Assembly: GCF_009764685.1 (NCBI RefSeq)
Contig: NZ_VHLM01000039.1
Coordinates: 1-45,793, forward strand
Reading direction: 5' to 3'
Origin: Flavobacterium sp. I-STPP5a
GTDB taxonomy: Bacteria > Bacteroidota > Bacteroidia > Flavobacteriales > Flavobacteriaceae
Length of the DNA: 45,793 nucleotides
A program made the translations under genes and the position numbers. Under the pieces are notes generated by a model, which made no database searches, was not told where the DNA came from, and saw nothing but the letters and a program-made list of their open reading frames with translations. Shown here piece after piece: positions 17,598-28,433 of the stretch; positions within the stretch are counted from its first letter, which is position 1, and every line of letters starts with the position of its first letter.

Positions 17598-18791
17598 TTA
17601 AGAAAGTGCCGCTTGTACTTGATCAGCTGCTTCTTGAAATTCAACAGCAGATAAAATTGGCATTCCTGAATTATCAATTAATTCTTTTGCAATAGCTGCA
17701 TTGGTACCTTGTAAACGAACAATGATTGGTACTTTAATAGCATCACCCATATTTTTGTAAGCGTCAACAACTCCTTGTGCCACACGGTCACAACGAACAA
17801 TTCCACCAAAAATATTAATCAAAATAGCTTTTACGTTTTGATCTTTTAAGATAATACGGAAAGCAGTTTCAACACGTTTTGCATCAGCAGTTCCACCTAC
17901 GTCAAGGAAGTTTGCAGGCTCAAAACCAGCATACTTAATTAAATCCATAGTTGCCATTGCAAGACCTGCTCCGTTTACCATACATCCTACAGTTCCGTCA
18001 AGATCTACATAGTTCAAACCAACTTCTTTTGCTTCAACTTCGATTGGATTTTCCTCACGAACGTCACGCATGTCAGCATATGCTTTTTGTCTGTATAATG
18101 CATTGTCATCAATGTTAACTTTTGCATCAACAGCCATAATTTTATCATCAGATGTTTTTAAAACCGGGTTGATTTCAAACATTGAAGCATCAGATCCGAT
18201 GTATGCATTGTATAAAGAATCGATGAATTTCACCATTTCTTTGAACGCATTTCCTGAAAGTCCTAAGTTAAAAGCAATTCTTCTTGCTTGAAAACCTTGT
18301 AAACCTACAGAAGGATCAATTTCTTCAGTAAAGATTAAATGTGGTGTGTGCTCAGCAACTTCTTCAATATCCATTCCACCTTCGGTAGAATACATAATCA
18401 TGTTACGACCAGTAGCTCTATTTAATAAAACAGAAACATAAAACTCTGATGTTTCACTTTCTCCAGGATAGTAAACATCTTCAGCAACTAATATAGTACT
18501 TACTTTTTTTCCTTCAGCTGATGTTTGAGGTGTAATCAATTGCATCCCTATGATTTGACCTGCAATTTCTTCTACTTGTTGTAAATTTTTGGCAAGTTTT
18601 ACTCCTCCACCTTTTCCACGTCCACCTGCATGAACTTGTGCTTTAATAACATGCCATCCTGTACCCGTTTCGGCAGTTAATTGTTTCGCAGCTTCAACAG
18701 CTTCAGCTGGACTATTTGCTACAATTCCGCGTTGAATGCGTACTCCGTAACTTGCTAGAATTTCTTTTCCTTGATATTCGTGTATGTTCAT
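17598..18791 (-). CDS. sucC: succinyl-CoA synthetase (ADP-forming) beta subunit
   Basis: 397 aa from the ATG at 18791 (MNIHEYQGKEILASYGV). The frame stays open to 18926, but the extension is not family-like. The subunit holds the ATP-grasp domain (about 1-230, with KAQVHAGGRGKGGGVKLAKN near 47-66) and the C-terminal CoA-ligase flavodoxin-like domain (about 245-390, with VNGAGLAMATMDLIKYAGFEPANFLDVGGTA and NIFGGIVRCDRVAQGV). With SucD it interconverts succinyl-CoA and succinate in the TCA cycle, making ATP. sucD is not adjacent; in this lineage the subunits can be encoded apart. A -7 motif is present at 18841-18848. Confidence 0.97.
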   Translation of the reverse strand: MNIHEYQGKEILASYGVRIQRGIVANSPAEAVEAAKQLTAETGTGWHVIKAQVHAGGRGKGGGVKLAKNLQQVEEIAGQIIGMQLITPQTSAEGKKVSTILVAEDVYYPGESETSEFYVSVLLNRATGRNMIMYSTEGGMDIEEVAEHTPHLIFTEEIDPSVGLQGFQARRIAFNLGLSGNAFKEMVKFIDSLYNAYIGSDASMFEINPVLKTSDDKIMAVDAKVNIDDNALYRQKAYADMRDVREENPIEVEAKEVGLNYVDLDGTVGCMVNGAGLAMATMDLIKYAGFEPANFLDVGGTADAKRVETAFRIILKDQNVKAILINIFGGIVRCDRVAQGVVDAYKNMGDAIKVPIIVRLQGTNAAIAKELIDNSGMPILSAVEFQEAADQVQAALS

Positions 18792-18840
18792 AATATAGAA
18801 TTTGACTGGCTTCTGAATTTCTTCCAGAAATAAAGTGGCA

Positions 18841-18848
18841 CAAAAATA
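18841..18848 (-). promoter_or_regulatory. -7 motif (TATTTTTG) for sucC
   Basis: CAAAAATA on the plus strand lies 49 bp upstream of the sucC ATG. The rest of the 404-bp gap between sucC and gltB (18792-19195) is AT-rich and shows no gene. It contains only this motif and the gltB -7 motif. Confidence 0.45.
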
Positions 18849-19173
18849 GCAAAATTTAATGTAACTGTTATTTTTTTTAAATAAATTATTATTCAATTTT
18901 TCAACAGATATCTTAGCCCATATCACATCGGTACGTTTCTAAAAAATATAAATTTTTCAAACAATTTTGTTAGAATTTCATTTCAACATCCCAAATGAAC
19001 GTTTTTAGACTGTTTTGGACCCTATTTTAAAAGCAAATCCTTTTACTTTTTATCAAAAAAACAAATCAGCTGGTTCAAAATATCAATATTGCGATTTATT
19101 TAATACTTTTCTATTACAACCGTAAAAAACACTCTGTTTTAACTAATATCCCGTTTATATTATAACAAATATT

Positions 19174-19181
19174 TAATTTTG
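19174..19181 (+). promoter_or_regulatory. -7 motif (TAATTTTG) for gltBD
   Basis: TAATTTTG fits TAnnTTTG and ends 14 bp before the gltB ATG, so the mRNA leader would be very short. Confidence 0.5.
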
Positions 19182-19195
19182 CATAAAAAAAAAGA

Positions 19196-22100
19196 ATGAT
19201 AGTTAAAGAACAAGGACTTTATTTACCCGAATTTGAACACGATAATTGTGGAGCGGGATTCATTTGCAATCTGAACGGAATTAAGTCAAATGATATTATA
19301 CACAAAGCGCTAGATATTCTCATAAAACTAGAGCATCGAGGCGCTGTAAGTTCTGATGGTAGAACTGGAGATGGAGCTGGTATCCTATTTGATATCCCGC
19401 ATAATTTTTTTAAAAAAGTATGTGATTTCGAACTTCCAAATGTTAAAGAATATGCAGTTGGAATGGTTTTTATGCCAAAAAGTAATAATCAAGTTAATTT
19501 TTGTAAAACTACGTTTGAAAATGCTATTCATGATCAAAATCTAGAAATTTTAGGATGGAGAGAAGTTCCGGTCGACCCCTCAAATTTAGGCCGAATTGCT
19601 GGAGAAAAAGAACCTACCGTAAAGCAAGTCTTTGTAGGCAAAAAAGGTTTGGATTTGACAGAACAACAATTTAATGCCAAAATGTTTGCCGCCAGAAAAA
19701 TGGCAGAACGTACAATTCGGAACTCAAGAATTTCGGAAAGTCACATGTTTTATTTTTCTAGTTTTTCTACTACTACTATTATCTACAAAGGGTTACTCAT
19801 GCCAGAAGACATCAGTAGGTATTACACCGATTTATTGGATGATGATTTAGTAACTCGTTTAGCATTGGTTCACCAACGATTTTCGACCAATACTTTTCCG
19901 TCTTGGGAACTCGCTCAACCCTTTCGCTACATGTGTCACAATGGAGAAATCAATACGCTACGTGGCAACATAAGCCGCATGCGTGCCCGTGAGGAATTGA
20001 TGAAAAGTGATGTTTTTGGCGAAGACATTAAAAAATTATTTCCAATTATCTTGGAAGGAAAATCAGATTCGGCATCGATGGACATGGTTATTGAATTGTT
20101 ACTGATGACTGGACGTTCCTTGCCCGAAGCTATGATGATGGTGGTTCCTGAAGCTTGGGAAAAACACCAAACGATGTCAGACGATAAGAAAGCCTTTTAC
20201 GAATACAACGCTTGTATTATGGAACCTTGGGATGGTCCAGCCTCTATTCCTTTTACAGATGGTAACGTTATTGGGGCGCTATTGGATAGAAATGGATTGC
20301 GTCCTTCTCGATACACTTTAACCAAAAGTGGTTTCGTAATTATGTCCTCTGAAATTGGAGTATTAGATATCAAACCAGAAGATGTAATTCAACACGGTCG
20401 ATTAGAACCTGGGAAAATGTTTTTGGTTGACATGAACGAAGGTCGAATCATAGAAGATGACGAAATCAAAAATGCAATTGTCACCAAGCGCCCTTATAAA
20501 CAATGGCTTGACGAAAATTTACTATCGCTATCTCAAATTCCCTACACTGATAATCTCATTCCGGTTGAAAATATTGATTTTGAAACCAGACAACGCCTCT
20601 TTGGATATACGATTGAAGATTTAAAAACCATCATCAACCCGATGGGTGCCGAAGGAGCCGAAGCGCTAAGTTCAATGGGAAATGATACTCCGCTTGCTGT
20701 TTTATCTGATCAGCCTCAATTGTTGTATAATTATTTCAAACAACTTTTTGCACAAGTAACTAACCCTCCATTAGATGGTATTCGCGAGGAAATCATTACG
20801 GATATTAGCTTGGCAATTGGTGGCGATTATAATATTTTTGACATTGTTCCCAAACATTGTAAAAAACTAAAAATCCAAAATCCTGTTATCTCCAACGAAG
20901 ATTTGGACAAAATAAGAAACATCGATCATGCCGATTTCAAATCGGTTACCATATCAACGTTGTATGAAATCAAAAAAGGAGTAAACGGCTTAGAGCGCGC
21001 TCTTGAAAAAGCAGTGCAAGCCACCTACAAAGCAGTTACAGAAGGCTGCAATATTGTGATTTTATCAGACAGAGGTGTAAGCGAAAAAATGGCTCCTATT
21101 CCAATGTTATTGGCGTGTTCGTATATTCATCATTCGCTAAACATTCTCAAAGTTCGTTCAAAATTTGGGATTCTTATCGAATCGGCAGAACCACGCGAGC
21201 CTCATCATTTTGCGCTATTATTTGGTTACGGAGCAAGTGCCATAAACCCGTACATGGTCAACGAAATTATCCACAATCAAGTAAATGCAGGATTTATCAC
21301 TGGTGTAAAAGCGGATTATGCCATCAAAAATTACAACAAAGCCATTGCAAAAGGGATTCTGAAAATCATGAATAAAATCGGAATTTCTACTTTGCATTCG
21401 TACAGAGCGGCACAAATTTTTGAAATCTTAGGACTAAACAAAACATTTACTTCTAAATATTTCCCTTACACGCCCTCTCGAATTGAAGGAATTGGCTTGA
21501 TGGAAATTGAAAAAGAGGTTAAAAAAAGATACCAAAAAGCCTTTCCAAATTCCAAAGTCAGCAATTTACTTCCACTTGAAATTGGTGGTGTTTACAGATG
21601 GAGAAGATCAGGTGAAAAGCACATGTTTAATCCAACAACAATCTCTAAATTACAACAAGCAGTTCGCTTAAACAGTCCCGAAAGTTATAAGGAGTACTCT
21701 AAGATGGTCAATGATCAAAGTGAAAATTTGATGACCATAAGAGGTTTATTTGAATTCAACAACTTAGATCCTATCCCTTTGGATGAAGTGGAACCTTGGA
21801 CTGAAATTGTAAAAAAATTCAAAACAGGTGCCATGTCTTACGGATCCATCAGCCAAGAAGCACATGAAAACCTGGCGATTGCCATGAACAGAATTGGTGG
21901 TAAAAGCAATTCAGGAGAAGGAGGAGAAGATCCAAAACGTTTTCAAAAAGACTTAAATGGAGACTCTAGAAATAGCGCTATCAAACAAGTTGCTTCTGGC
22001 CGTTTTGGAGTTTCAATCAACTATTTGACCAACGCTCGCGAAATTCAAATCAAAATGGCACAAGGAGCAAAACCAGGTGAAGGCGGCCAATTACCTGGTG

Positions 22101-23722
22101 AAAAAGTAGTGCCTTGGATTGCCGAAACTCGAAATTCAACACCATATGTTGGACTAATTTCACCACCACCTCACCATGATATTTATTCAATTGAAGATTT
22201 ATCGCAGTTAATTTTTGACTTAAAAAATGCCAATCGAGAAGCTAGAATTAATGTTAAATTAGTTTCCGAAGTCGGTGTTGGAACGATAGCCGCTGGAGTT
22301 GCAAAGGCAAAAGCAGACGTGATTTTAATTTCAGGATACGACGGAGGAACTGGAGCTGCTCCATTGACCTCATTAACTCATACCGGAATTCCTTGGGAAC
22401 TTGGACTTGCGGAAGCACAACAGACATTGATTTTGAACGATTTGAGAAGCCGTATCGTTTTAGAATGTGATGGCCAATTAAAAACGGGTCGCGATGTGGC
22501 TATTGCAGCCTTACTTGGAGCAGAGGAATTTGGTTTTGCAACAGCGCCATTAGTAGCTTCAGGTTGTATCATGATGCGAGCGTGTCACTTGAATACGTGT
22601 CCGGTTGGAATTGCAACACAAGATCCTGAATTGAGAAAAAATTTCAAAGGAACGCCAGAGCACATTATCAACTTCATGTATTTTATTGCCGAAGAATTGC
22701 GAGAAATCATGGCTCAATTAGGCTTTAGAACCTTGAAAGAAATGGTTGGACAATCACAAAAACTGAATGTAAACAAAGCCATCAAGCATTACAAAGCAAG
22801 TGGATTAGATTTGTCTTCCATCTTATACAAGCCTGAAAAAGCAAAAGAAGTTCCCAATCACAATACAACTACTCAAGATCATGCTTTGGAGCACGTTTTG
22901 GATTTTGATATTATTAAAGCGGCGATTCCATCAATTTACAGAAAAGAAAAAACAAGAGTCACTTTCGATATCAAAAACACCGATCGTTCTGTAGGAGCCA
23001 TATTGAGTAACGAAATCTCAAAAATTTATGGCGCACAAGGATTACCTGAAGATACTATTTTAGTTGATTTTACAGGATCTGCTGGACAAAGTTTTGGGGC
23101 TTTTGCAACAAATGGTTTATCATTTAAAATTCATGGCAACTGCAATGATTATCTTGGCAAAGGACTTTCTGGCGGAAAACTAATCATTAAAGTTCCTCCT
23201 ACGGCTACTTTCAAACCCGAAGAAAATATAATTATAGGTAACGTGGCGCTTTACGGGGCTATTACTGGCGAAGCCTATATTAATGGTATGGCGGGAGAAC
23301 GTTTTTGTGTTCGAAATTCTGGAGCAACTGCCGTTGTAGAAGGAATTGGCGATCATGGCTGCGAGTACATGACAGGAGGAACTGTAGTAGTTTTAGGAAA
23401 AACAGGAAGGAATTTTGCAGCAGGAATGAGCGGCGGAATTGCGTATGTTTTTGATCCCAACAAAAAATTTGATGCACGAGTTTGCAACATGGAAATGGTT
23501 GGCTTGGAATCATTAGAAGAGGGCGACTTCACCAAACTACGTCGTTTGATTAAAAATCACTCGCTCTATACCAGCAGTCCTCTTGCCAAAAGAATTTTAG
23601 AAGATTGGGAAAATCAACAGCACCATTTTGTAAAAGTGATGCCTACGGACTACAAAAAAGCATTACAACGCTTGGCCGAGGAAAAACAAATTAAAGAAAT
23701 CAAAGAACTTATAGCATCATAG
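19196..23722 (+). CDS. gltB: glutamate synthase (NADPH) large subunit
   Basis: 1508 aa. It combines glutamine and 2-oxoglutarate to give two glutamates in the GS-GOGAT ammonium assimilation route. The class II amidotransferase domain starts at Cys18 (DNCGAGF) after a short propeptide that is removed in this family. The central and FMN domains follow, with [33 protein letters not shown] (about 879-911) and a glutamate-synthase core ending in the [3Fe-4S] cysteines [15 protein letters not shown] (about 1123-1137). The beta-helix GXGXG domain is C-terminal ([42 protein letters not shown]). Intact. gltD begins 2 bp downstream. Confidence 0.98.
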   Translation: MIVKEQGLYLPEFEHDNCGAGFICNLNGIKSNDIIHKALDILIKLEHRGAVSSDGRTGDGAGILFDIPHNFFKKVCDFELPNVKEYAVGMVFMPKSNNQVNFCKTTFENAIHDQNLEILGWREVPVDPSNLGRIAGEKEPTVKQVFVGKKGLDLTEQQFNAKMFAARKMAERTIRNSRISESHMFYFSSFSTTTIIYKGLLMPEDISRYYTDLLDDDLVTRLALVHQRFSTNTFPSWELAQPFRYMCHNGEINTLRGNISRMRAREELMKSDVFGEDIKKLFPIILEGKSDSASMDMVIELLLMTGRSLPEAMMMVVPEAWEKHQTMSDDKKAFYEYNACIMEPWDGPASIPFTDGNVIGALLDRNGLRPSRYTLTKSGFVIMSSEIGVLDIKPEDVIQHGRLEPGKMFLVDMNEGRIIEDDEIKNAIVTKRPYKQWLDENLLSLSQIPYTDNLIPVENIDFETRQRLFGYTIEDLKTIINPMGAEGAEALSSMGNDTPLAVLSDQPQLLYNYFKQLFAQVTNPPLDGIREEIITDISLAIGGDYNIFDIVPKHCKKLKIQNPVISNEDLDKIRNIDHADFKSVTISTLYEIKKGVNGLERALEKAVQATYKAVTEGCNIVILSDRGVSEKMAPIPMLLACSYIHHSLNILKVRSKFGILIESAEPREPHHFALLFGYGASAINPYMVNEIIHNQVNAGFITGVKADYAIKNYNKAIAKGILKIMNKIGISTLHSYRAAQIFEILGLNKTFTSKYFPYTPSRIEGIGLMEIEKEVKKRYQKAFPNSKVSNLLPLEIGGVYRWRRSGEKHMFNPTTISKLQQAVRLNSPESYKEYSKMVNDQSENLMTIRGLFEFNNLDPIPLDEVEPWTEIVKKFKTGAMSYGSISQEAHENLAIAMNRIGGKSNSGEGGEDPKRFQKDLNGDSRNSAIKQVASGRFGVSINYLTNAREIQIKMAQGAKPGEGGQLPGEKVVPWIAETRNSTPYVGLISPPPHHDIYSIEDLSQLIFDLKNANREARINVKLVSEVGVGTIAAGVAKAKADVILISGYDGGTGAAPLTSLTHTGIPWELGLAEAQQTLILNDLRSRIVLECDGQLKTGRDVAIAALLGAEEFGFATAPLVASGCIMMRACHLNTCPVGIATQDPELRKNFKGTPEHIINFMYFIAEELREIMAQLGFRTLKEMVGQSQKLNVNKAIKHYKASGLDLSSILYKPEKAKEVPNHNTTTQDHALEHVLDFDIIKAAIPSIYRKEKTRVTFDIKNTDRSVGAILSNEISKIYGAQGLPEDTILVDFTGSAGQSFGAFATNGLSFKIHGNCNDYLGKGLSGGKLIIKVPPTATFKPEENIIIGNVALYGAITGEAYINGMAGERFCVRNSGATAVVEGIGDHGCEYMTGGTVVVLGKTGRNFAAGMSGGIAYVFDPNKKFDARVCNMEMVGLESLEEGDFTKLRRLIKNHSLYTSSPLAKRILEDWENQQHHFVKVMPTDYKKALQRLAEEKQIKEIKELIAS

Positions 23723-23724
23723 TC

Positions 23725-25179
23725 ATGGGAAAAATAGGAGGATTTAAAGAATATTCTAGAACTGACGAAAGTAATGTTGCAGCTCTAGAAAGAGTATCTA
23801 ATTATAATGAATTTACAATTCCGTTGCCCAAAGATAAAATCAAAGAACAAGGCTCCAGATGTATGGATTGCGGCATTCCCTTTTGCCACAGCTCTTGTCC
23901 GTTAGGAAACTTAATTCCTGATTTTAACGATATGGTGCATCAGGAGGAATGGGAAAGTGCATTGAAAATATTACAATCTACAAATAACTTCCCTGAATTC
24001 ACAGGAAGACTTTGCCCTGCTCCTTGCGAAAAATCATGTGTATTAGGAATAATTAGCGAGCCAGTTGCTATCGAAAATATTGAAAAAAATATTATCGAAA
24101 GAGGCTTTACCGAAGGTTGGATCAAACCACAACCTCCAGAGGTTAGAACCGGAAAAACAGTTGCTGTAATTGGCTCTGGACCTGCTGGTTTGGCAGCAGC
24201 ACAACAATTAAACCGCGCTGGACATACCGTTACCGTCTTTGAAAGAGACAATGCCATTGGTGGATTATTGCGTTATGGAATTCCAAATTTTAAACTTGAA
24301 AAAGCAATAATCGACAGACGCGTAAAAGTTTTAGAAGCGGAGGGAATTACTTTTAAAACAAATGTCAATGTAGGGGTAAATTATGAAATTTCAGAACTCG
24401 ATAACTTCGATTCAGTTGTATTATGCGGTGGTGCTACAGAGCGTCGCAGTTTACCTACCAAAGGAATTGAAAGCAAAGGTGTGGTGCAGGCAATGGACTT
24501 TTTAACACAGCAAACCAAAGCATTATACGGTGAATCAATTCAAAATCAAATCAAAGCAACTGATAAAAATGTTATTGTTATTGGTGGTGGAGATACCGGC
24601 TCAGACTGCGTAGGAACTTCAAACCGTCATGGTGCCAAATCAGTCACAAATTTTGAAATTTTACCAAAACCTCCGGTAAGCCGAAGCGAATCAACTCCAT
24701 GGCCTTTTTGGCCCTTGCAATTAAAAACTTCTAGCTCTCATGAAGAAGGTTGTGACAGAAACTGGCTCATCAACACCAAAGAATTTATTGCTAATGAAAA
24801 AGGAGAACTGACGGCACTTAAAACGGTTGAAGTGGCATGGAAAATGACACCTGGTCAGCGACCTGAATTAATTGAAAAAGAAGGTTCCGAAAAAATCTGG
24901 CCTTGTGACTTGGCACTTTTAGCACTCGGTTTTACAGGCCCTGAAAAAACATTAAGCGAGCAGCTAGGTATCAAAATTGACACCCGTAACAACTATCAAG
25001 CTACCAATTACCAAACCAATATTCCGCATATATTTACTGCAGGCGACATGCGTAGAGGACAATCCTTAATTGTTTGGGCAATTTCTGAAGGTCGTGAAGC
25101 CGCAAGAGAAGTAGATAAATACTTGATGGGTTATACCAATTTACCAACCAAAGGAAATGGCGATTTGCCTAGCCTATAA
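23725..25179 (+). CDS. gltD: glutamate synthase (NADPH) small subunit
   Basis: 484 aa. It feeds electrons from NADPH through FAD and two [4Fe-4S] clusters to GltB. N-terminal cysteine clusters are CMDCGIPFCHSSCPLGN (about 47-63) and CPAPCEKSCVLG (about 97-108). The FAD-binding motif is GSGPAGLAAAQQLNRAGHTV (about 151-170), the NADPH motif is VIGGGDTGSDCVGTSNRHG (about 288-306), and the C-terminal FTAGDMRRGQSLIVWAISEGREAA block is present. The gene is 2 bp after gltB, in the same operon, and ends at a hairpin terminator. Confidence 0.98.
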   Translation: MGKIGGFKEYSRTDESNVAALERVSNYNEFTIPLPKDKIKEQGSRCMDCGIPFCHSSCPLGNLIPDFNDMVHQEEWESALKILQSTNNFPEFTGRLCPAPCEKSCVLGIISEPVAIENIEKNIIERGFTEGWIKPQPPEVRTGKTVAVIGSGPAGLAAAQQLNRAGHTVTVFERDNAIGGLLRYGIPNFKLEKAIIDRRVKVLEAEGITFKTNVNVGVNYEISELDNFDSVVLCGGATERRSLPTKGIESKGVVQAMDFLTQQTKALYGESIQNQIKATDKNVIVIGGGDTGSDCVGTSNRHGAKSVTNFEILPKPPVSRSESTPWPFWPLQLKTSSSHEEGCDRNWLINTKEFIANEKGELTALKTVEVAWKMTPGQRPELIEKEGSEKIWPCDLALLALGFTGPEKTLSEQLGIKIDTRNNYQATNYQTNIPHIFTAGDMRRGQSLIVWAISEGREAAREVDKYLMGYTNLPTKGNGDLPSL

Positions 25180-25196
25180 ATAGTTTTAAACAATCA

Positions 25197-25240
25197 AAAA
25201 ATGACTGTCAATTCGTTTATCGGCAGTCATTTGATTTTTT
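25197..25240 (+). terminator. intrinsic terminator of gltBD
   Basis: AAATGACTG (25199-25207) pairs with CAGTCATTT (25224-25232) over a 16-nt loop and is followed by GATTTTTT. Confidence 0.85.
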
Positions 25241-25372
25241 AGGAGGTGCCCCTACCTCCACTATCGTTTCGGTAGCGTCGGGCTGTTCGCTTCAAGTCCT
25301 CGCCGCTTTCGTAAAAACTACAGCGTCTGTGGGCTATCCGCTTCCATCCCTCACCCAAATTGAAAATTCGCT
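25241..25372. repeat. GC-rich intergenic element with internal 25-bp repeat
   Basis: Between the gltD terminator and lysA lies a stretch much richer in G and C than its surroundings. Two related copies are found at 25280-25304 and 25331-25355, agreeing at 19 of 25 positions (GGGCT[GA]T[TC]CGCTTC...CCTC[GA]CC). Each is preceded by AGCGTC. No open frame of note. From memory, closely similar text recurs between genes in other Flavobacteriaceae. Role unknown. Confidence 0.55.
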
Positions 25373-25437
25373 TTTCAAAACCCGATTTGTTTGAAATATA
25401 ACTTTTTGTTATAATTTGTTAGAATTCATATCTTCCC

Positions 25438-25468
25438 TTGTGGGACTAAATAAAGAGTAATAAATTTG
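25438..25468 (+). promoter_or_regulatory. full flavobacterial promoter (TTG-N20-TAAATTTG) for lysA
   Basis: TTG at 25438-25440 and TAAATTTG at 25461-25468 with a 20-bp spacer, 16 bp before the lysA ATG. Confidence 0.65.
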
Positions 25469-25484
25469 CTCAAAATTAATAATT

Positions 25485-26705
25485 ATGCAATCAAAAGACT
25501 TAGTACAATTAGCAGAACAATTTGGTAGTCCATTATACGTATATGATGCCGAAAAAATACAATCTCAATACAACAGATTATCCAAAGCTTTTTCTAAGGT
25601 AAAACAGTTGCGCATCAATTATGCAATGAAAGCCTTATCAAACGTGGCGATACTGCAATTGTTAAGAGAAATGGGTTCAGGTTTAGATACTGTTTCTATT
25701 CAAGAAGTACAATTAGGCTTGCACGCAGGCTACGAACCTGAAAAAATATTTTATACTCCAAACGGTGTATCGCTCGAAGAAATAGAAGAAGTTGCAGCAA
25801 TGGGAGTGCAAGTAAACATTGATAATCTTTCAATTTTGGAACAATTTGGAACAAAATATCCAAATGTACCAGTTTGCATCCGAATCAATCCTCACGTTAT
25901 GGCAGGCGGAAACGCCAATATATCTGTAGGTCATATTGATAGTAAATTTGGAATTTCAGTCCACCAATTACCTCATTTGGTTCGCATTGTAGAAAATACA
26001 AAAATGAACATTGTGGGGATCCACATGCACACTGGTTCCGATATTTTGGATATTGAAGTATTTTTGTATGCAGCTGAAATATTATTTGATGCAGCTAGAA
26101 ATTTCAAAAACTTAGAATTCTTAGATTTCGGAAGCGGATTTAAAGTGCCTTACAAAAAAGACGACATCGAAACAGATATTGAAGAATTGGGTAAAAAATT
26201 ATCAAAAAGATTCAATGCCTTCTGTGATGAGTATGGAAAAGAATTAACATTGATTTTCGAACCAGGTAAATTCCTTGTAAGTGAAGCTGGATATTTCTTA
26301 GCAAAAGTTAATGTCGTTAAACAAACAACATCCACTGTTTTTGCAGGAATCGATAGTGGTTTCAATCACTTAATTCGTCCAATGTTATATGGCTCACAAC
26401 ACCACATAGAAAACATCTCAAATCCAAAAGGGAAAGAGCGTTTTTATTCCGTAGTAGGATATATTTGCGAAACGGATACATTTGCAAACAACAGAAGAAT
26501 TGCAGAAATCAAAGAAGGCGATATACTCTCATTTAGAAATGCAGGAGCCTATTGTTTCTCTATGGCATCAAACTATAATTCAAGGTACAAACCAGCCGAA
26601 GTTTTATGGATGAATGGCGAAGGACATTTAATCAGAGCCCACGAAACCTTTGAAGATTTATTGAAAAATCAAATTCCATTACCACAAGCAATAGAAACTG
26701 TTTAA
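25485..26705 (+). CDS. lysA: diaminopimelate decarboxylase
   Basis: 406 aa. The PLP-dependent enzyme decarboxylates meso-diaminopimelate to lysine. The PLP lysine is Lys49 in YAMKALSN. The fold-III barrel motif HMHTGSDI (about 181-188), GGGF-like FGSGF (about 212-216) and EPGKFLV (about 261-267) are present. The C-terminal active-site Cys motif CETDTF (about 330-335) and the PLP-contact NAGAYCFSMASNYNSR (about 354-369) complete the set. Monocistronic between its own promoter and a shared bidirectional terminator. Confidence 0.94.
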   Translation: MQSKDLVQLAEQFGSPLYVYDAEKIQSQYNRLSKAFSKVKQLRINYAMKALSNVAILQLLREMGSGLDTVSIQEVQLGLHAGYEPEKIFYTPNGVSLEEIEEVAAMGVQVNIDNLSILEQFGTKYPNVPVCIRINPHVMAGGNANISVGHIDSKFGISVHQLPHLVRIVENTKMNIVGIHMHTGSDILDIEVFLYAAEILFDAARNFKNLEFLDFGSGFKVPYKKDDIETDIEELGKKLSKRFNAFCDEYGKELTLIFEPGKFLVSEAGYFLAKVNVVKQTTSTVFAGIDSGFNHLIRPMLYGSQHHIENISNPKGKERFYSVVGYICETDTFANNRRIAEIKEGDILSFRNAGAYCFSMASNYNSRYKPAEVLWMNGEGHLIRAHETFEDLLKNQIPLPQAIETV

Positions 26706-26708
26706 AAT

Positions 26709-26756
26709 AAAAAATCCCATTTACACTGTCAATCAGCTGTAAATGGGATTTTTTCA
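26709..26756. terminator. bidirectional terminator between lysA and pafA
   Basis: AAAATCCCATTTACA (26711-26725) pairs perfectly with TGTAAATGGGATTTT (26738-26752). A-rich sequence on the left and a T run on the right suit termination from both sides. Confidence 0.92.
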
Positions 26757-26769
26757 ATTAAAAAAACTA

Positions 26770-28383
26770 TTATTTATCAAGTAAAGTTTCTAAAACTTCT
26801 GACTCAGTGCCATTCGTAAACGGAATTTTTAACATCTGAGACAGCGTAGGTGCAATTTGAGTAATATATTTTTTTGCGTGTAACTCTCCTTTCGGAACAT
26901 GCCATCCATAAAAAAGAAGTGGCACATGAGTATCATAACTATTTGGAGATCCATGTGTTGTTCCTGTAGCCTGATATTCCATATAGCCGGCCTTATCAAG
27001 AATCACTAAATCACCATTTTGTTTAGGATCATAACCTTTAGCTATAAAACTTAAAAAATAATCATCACCTGAAGAAGCTAAAATTTCTTCCTCAGTATAC
27101 ACTCTTTTGATGTGCTCTTGTGTCATCAAAAAGCCTTTAAAGCTCTCTTTTACTTTTGTCAATTCTAAACCTTTTTGTTTTACCAAGTCCAAATTGAAAA
27201 ATACATTGAAATTAGAATAGTCCAAAATAAGATCTGCTCCAAATGTTTCATTTGAAAATTTCTTTAAGGATTCCACAAAACCTTTAGTAGGAACATTTTT
27301 TACATTGTATTTATTATCCTTTAAATAATTCGGATTTTCTGCCCCAGCATGATCAGCAGTCAAAAAAACTAAATAATTATCCTTTCCAACTGTTTTATCT
27401 AAGTAATATAAAAACTGTTCTAAATTTTGATCAAGACGTAAATAGGTATCTTGAAGTTCTATAGAACGAGGTCCAAAAGTATGACCTACATAATCTGTAG
27501 AAGAAAAACTAACTGTTAGAAAATCAGTGATATCGTCTTTTCCTAACTCCTCTTTTTCAATAGCTTTCATCGCTAAATCTGCCAAAATATCATTACCAAA
27601 GGGTGTACTTCGCAAAACATCAGCACCTTTTTCTTTGTAGATTTTAGCCAAATCATAAGGAAAAACAGGACCATTTGCTTTATCTAATTTGCCCTCATAT
27701 GGATTATCATCAGCTAAACTTTCATTGTAAGTAGATAACGGCTTTAATAAATTCCAACCTCTATTTATATAGTTCAAGTATCGTTTTTCTTGGTTGAATT
27801 CAGTTACCCAATTTGGCAAATTTGCACCATAAAACGTACTTGAAATAAAGGAACCAGTTGAACTGTACCAAAAAGCCCAATTAGCAAAATGTCCAGCTGG
27901 CAAAATGGCACCACGGTCTTTTATACTCAATCCAATAACTTTACCTTTAAAATTGGTTGCCATACGCAACTCATCTGTAATAGTAGTACTTAAAAGATTT
28001 CTTGGCGACATTGCACCCTCTTTATCTGTACCTTCTCCCAACGTCTTAACAGATGCATCGTCAGTACAATACATATCTTTACCCGTCGCTTTATTAAACC
28101 AATCATTACCAACGATGCCATGTGTTGATGGAGTAGTACCAGTATAAATACTAGCATGACCTGGCGCAGTATAAGTTGGCACATAATTATAATGCATATT
28201 ATGAAAAGTGTATCCATTATTCATCAATCTTTTAAATCCATTTGCAGAAAAATCATCTGAAAAACGATATAAGTACTCCATTTTCATTTGATCTACTACT
28301 ATACCAACTACCAATTTAGGGCGCTGCTGAGCTTGTGAGTTTAAAGACAAAATAACTGTCAAAAACAAAATAATTCTCTTCAT
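26770..28383 (-). CDS. pafA: PafA-type alkaline phosphatase (phosphate monoesterase)
   Basis: 537 aa with signal peptide MKRIILFLTVILSLNSQAQ; periplasmic or exported. The active-site set of Elizabethkingia PafA, as I remember it (Asp38, Thr79, Asn100, Lys162, Arg164), is found here at Asp31, Thr72, Asn93, Lys155 and Arg157, a constant offset of seven. The motifs are VVDQM, YTAPGHASIYTG, GIVGNDW and SIKDRGAI. Further metal ligands are in SSTDYVGH, TADHAG and THGSPNSYDTH. It releases phosphate from phosphomonoesters without a requirement for phosphate starvation in related organisms. Promoter and terminator are both recognisable. Confidence 0.88.
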   Translation of the reverse strand: MKRIILFLTVILSLNSQAQQRPKLVVGIVVDQMKMEYLYRFSDDFSANGFKRLMNNGYTFHNMHYNYVPTYTAPGHASIYTGTTPSTHGIVGNDWFNKATGKDMYCTDDASVKTLGEGTDKEGAMSPRNLLSTTITDELRMATNFKGKVIGLSIKDRGAILPAGHFANWAFWYSSTGSFISSTFYGANLPNWVTEFNQEKRYLNYINRGWNLLKPLSTYNESLADDNPYEGKLDKANGPVFPYDLAKIYKEKGADVLRSTPFGNDILADLAMKAIEKEELGKDDITDFLTVSFSSTDYVGHTFGPRSIELQDTYLRLDQNLEQFLYYLDKTVGKDNYLVFLTADHAGAENPNYLKDNKYNVKNVPTKGFVESLKKFSNETFGADLILDYSNFNVFFNLDLVKQKGLELTKVKESFKGFLMTQEHIKRVYTEEEILASSGDDYFLSFIAKGYDPKQNGDLVILDKAGYMEYQATGTTHGSPNSYDTHVPLLFYGWHVPKGELHAKKYITQIAPTLSQMLKIPFTNGTESEVLETLLDK

Positions 28384-28404
28384 ATTTTATATTTATAATT
28401 TAGC

Positions 28405-28433
28405 CAAAAATACAACATAAAATTCAAACACAA
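28405..28433 (-). promoter_or_regulatory. full flavobacterial promoter (TTG-N18-TATTTTTG) for pafA
   Basis: On the minus strand TTG at 28433-28431 and TATTTTTG at 28412-28405 with an 18-bp spacer, 21 bp before the pafA start. The remaining 28434-28670 of this intergenic gap is AT-rich with nothing recognised. No Pho-box-like repeat was seen. Confidence 0.65.

Noticed and set aside
17477..17695. 72-aa plus-strand frame over the sucC terminator
   Set aside because: It runs through the terminator hairpin and the 3' end of sucC in antisense.
18792..18926. 45-residue N-terminal extension of sucC
   Set aside because: The extension covers the -7 motif and is not part of the SucC family. MNIHEYQGKEIL is the normal start.
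21115..21415. Open frames inside gltB (86 aa plus, 65 aa minus)
   Set aside because: Out-of-frame shadows of a fully intact gltB.
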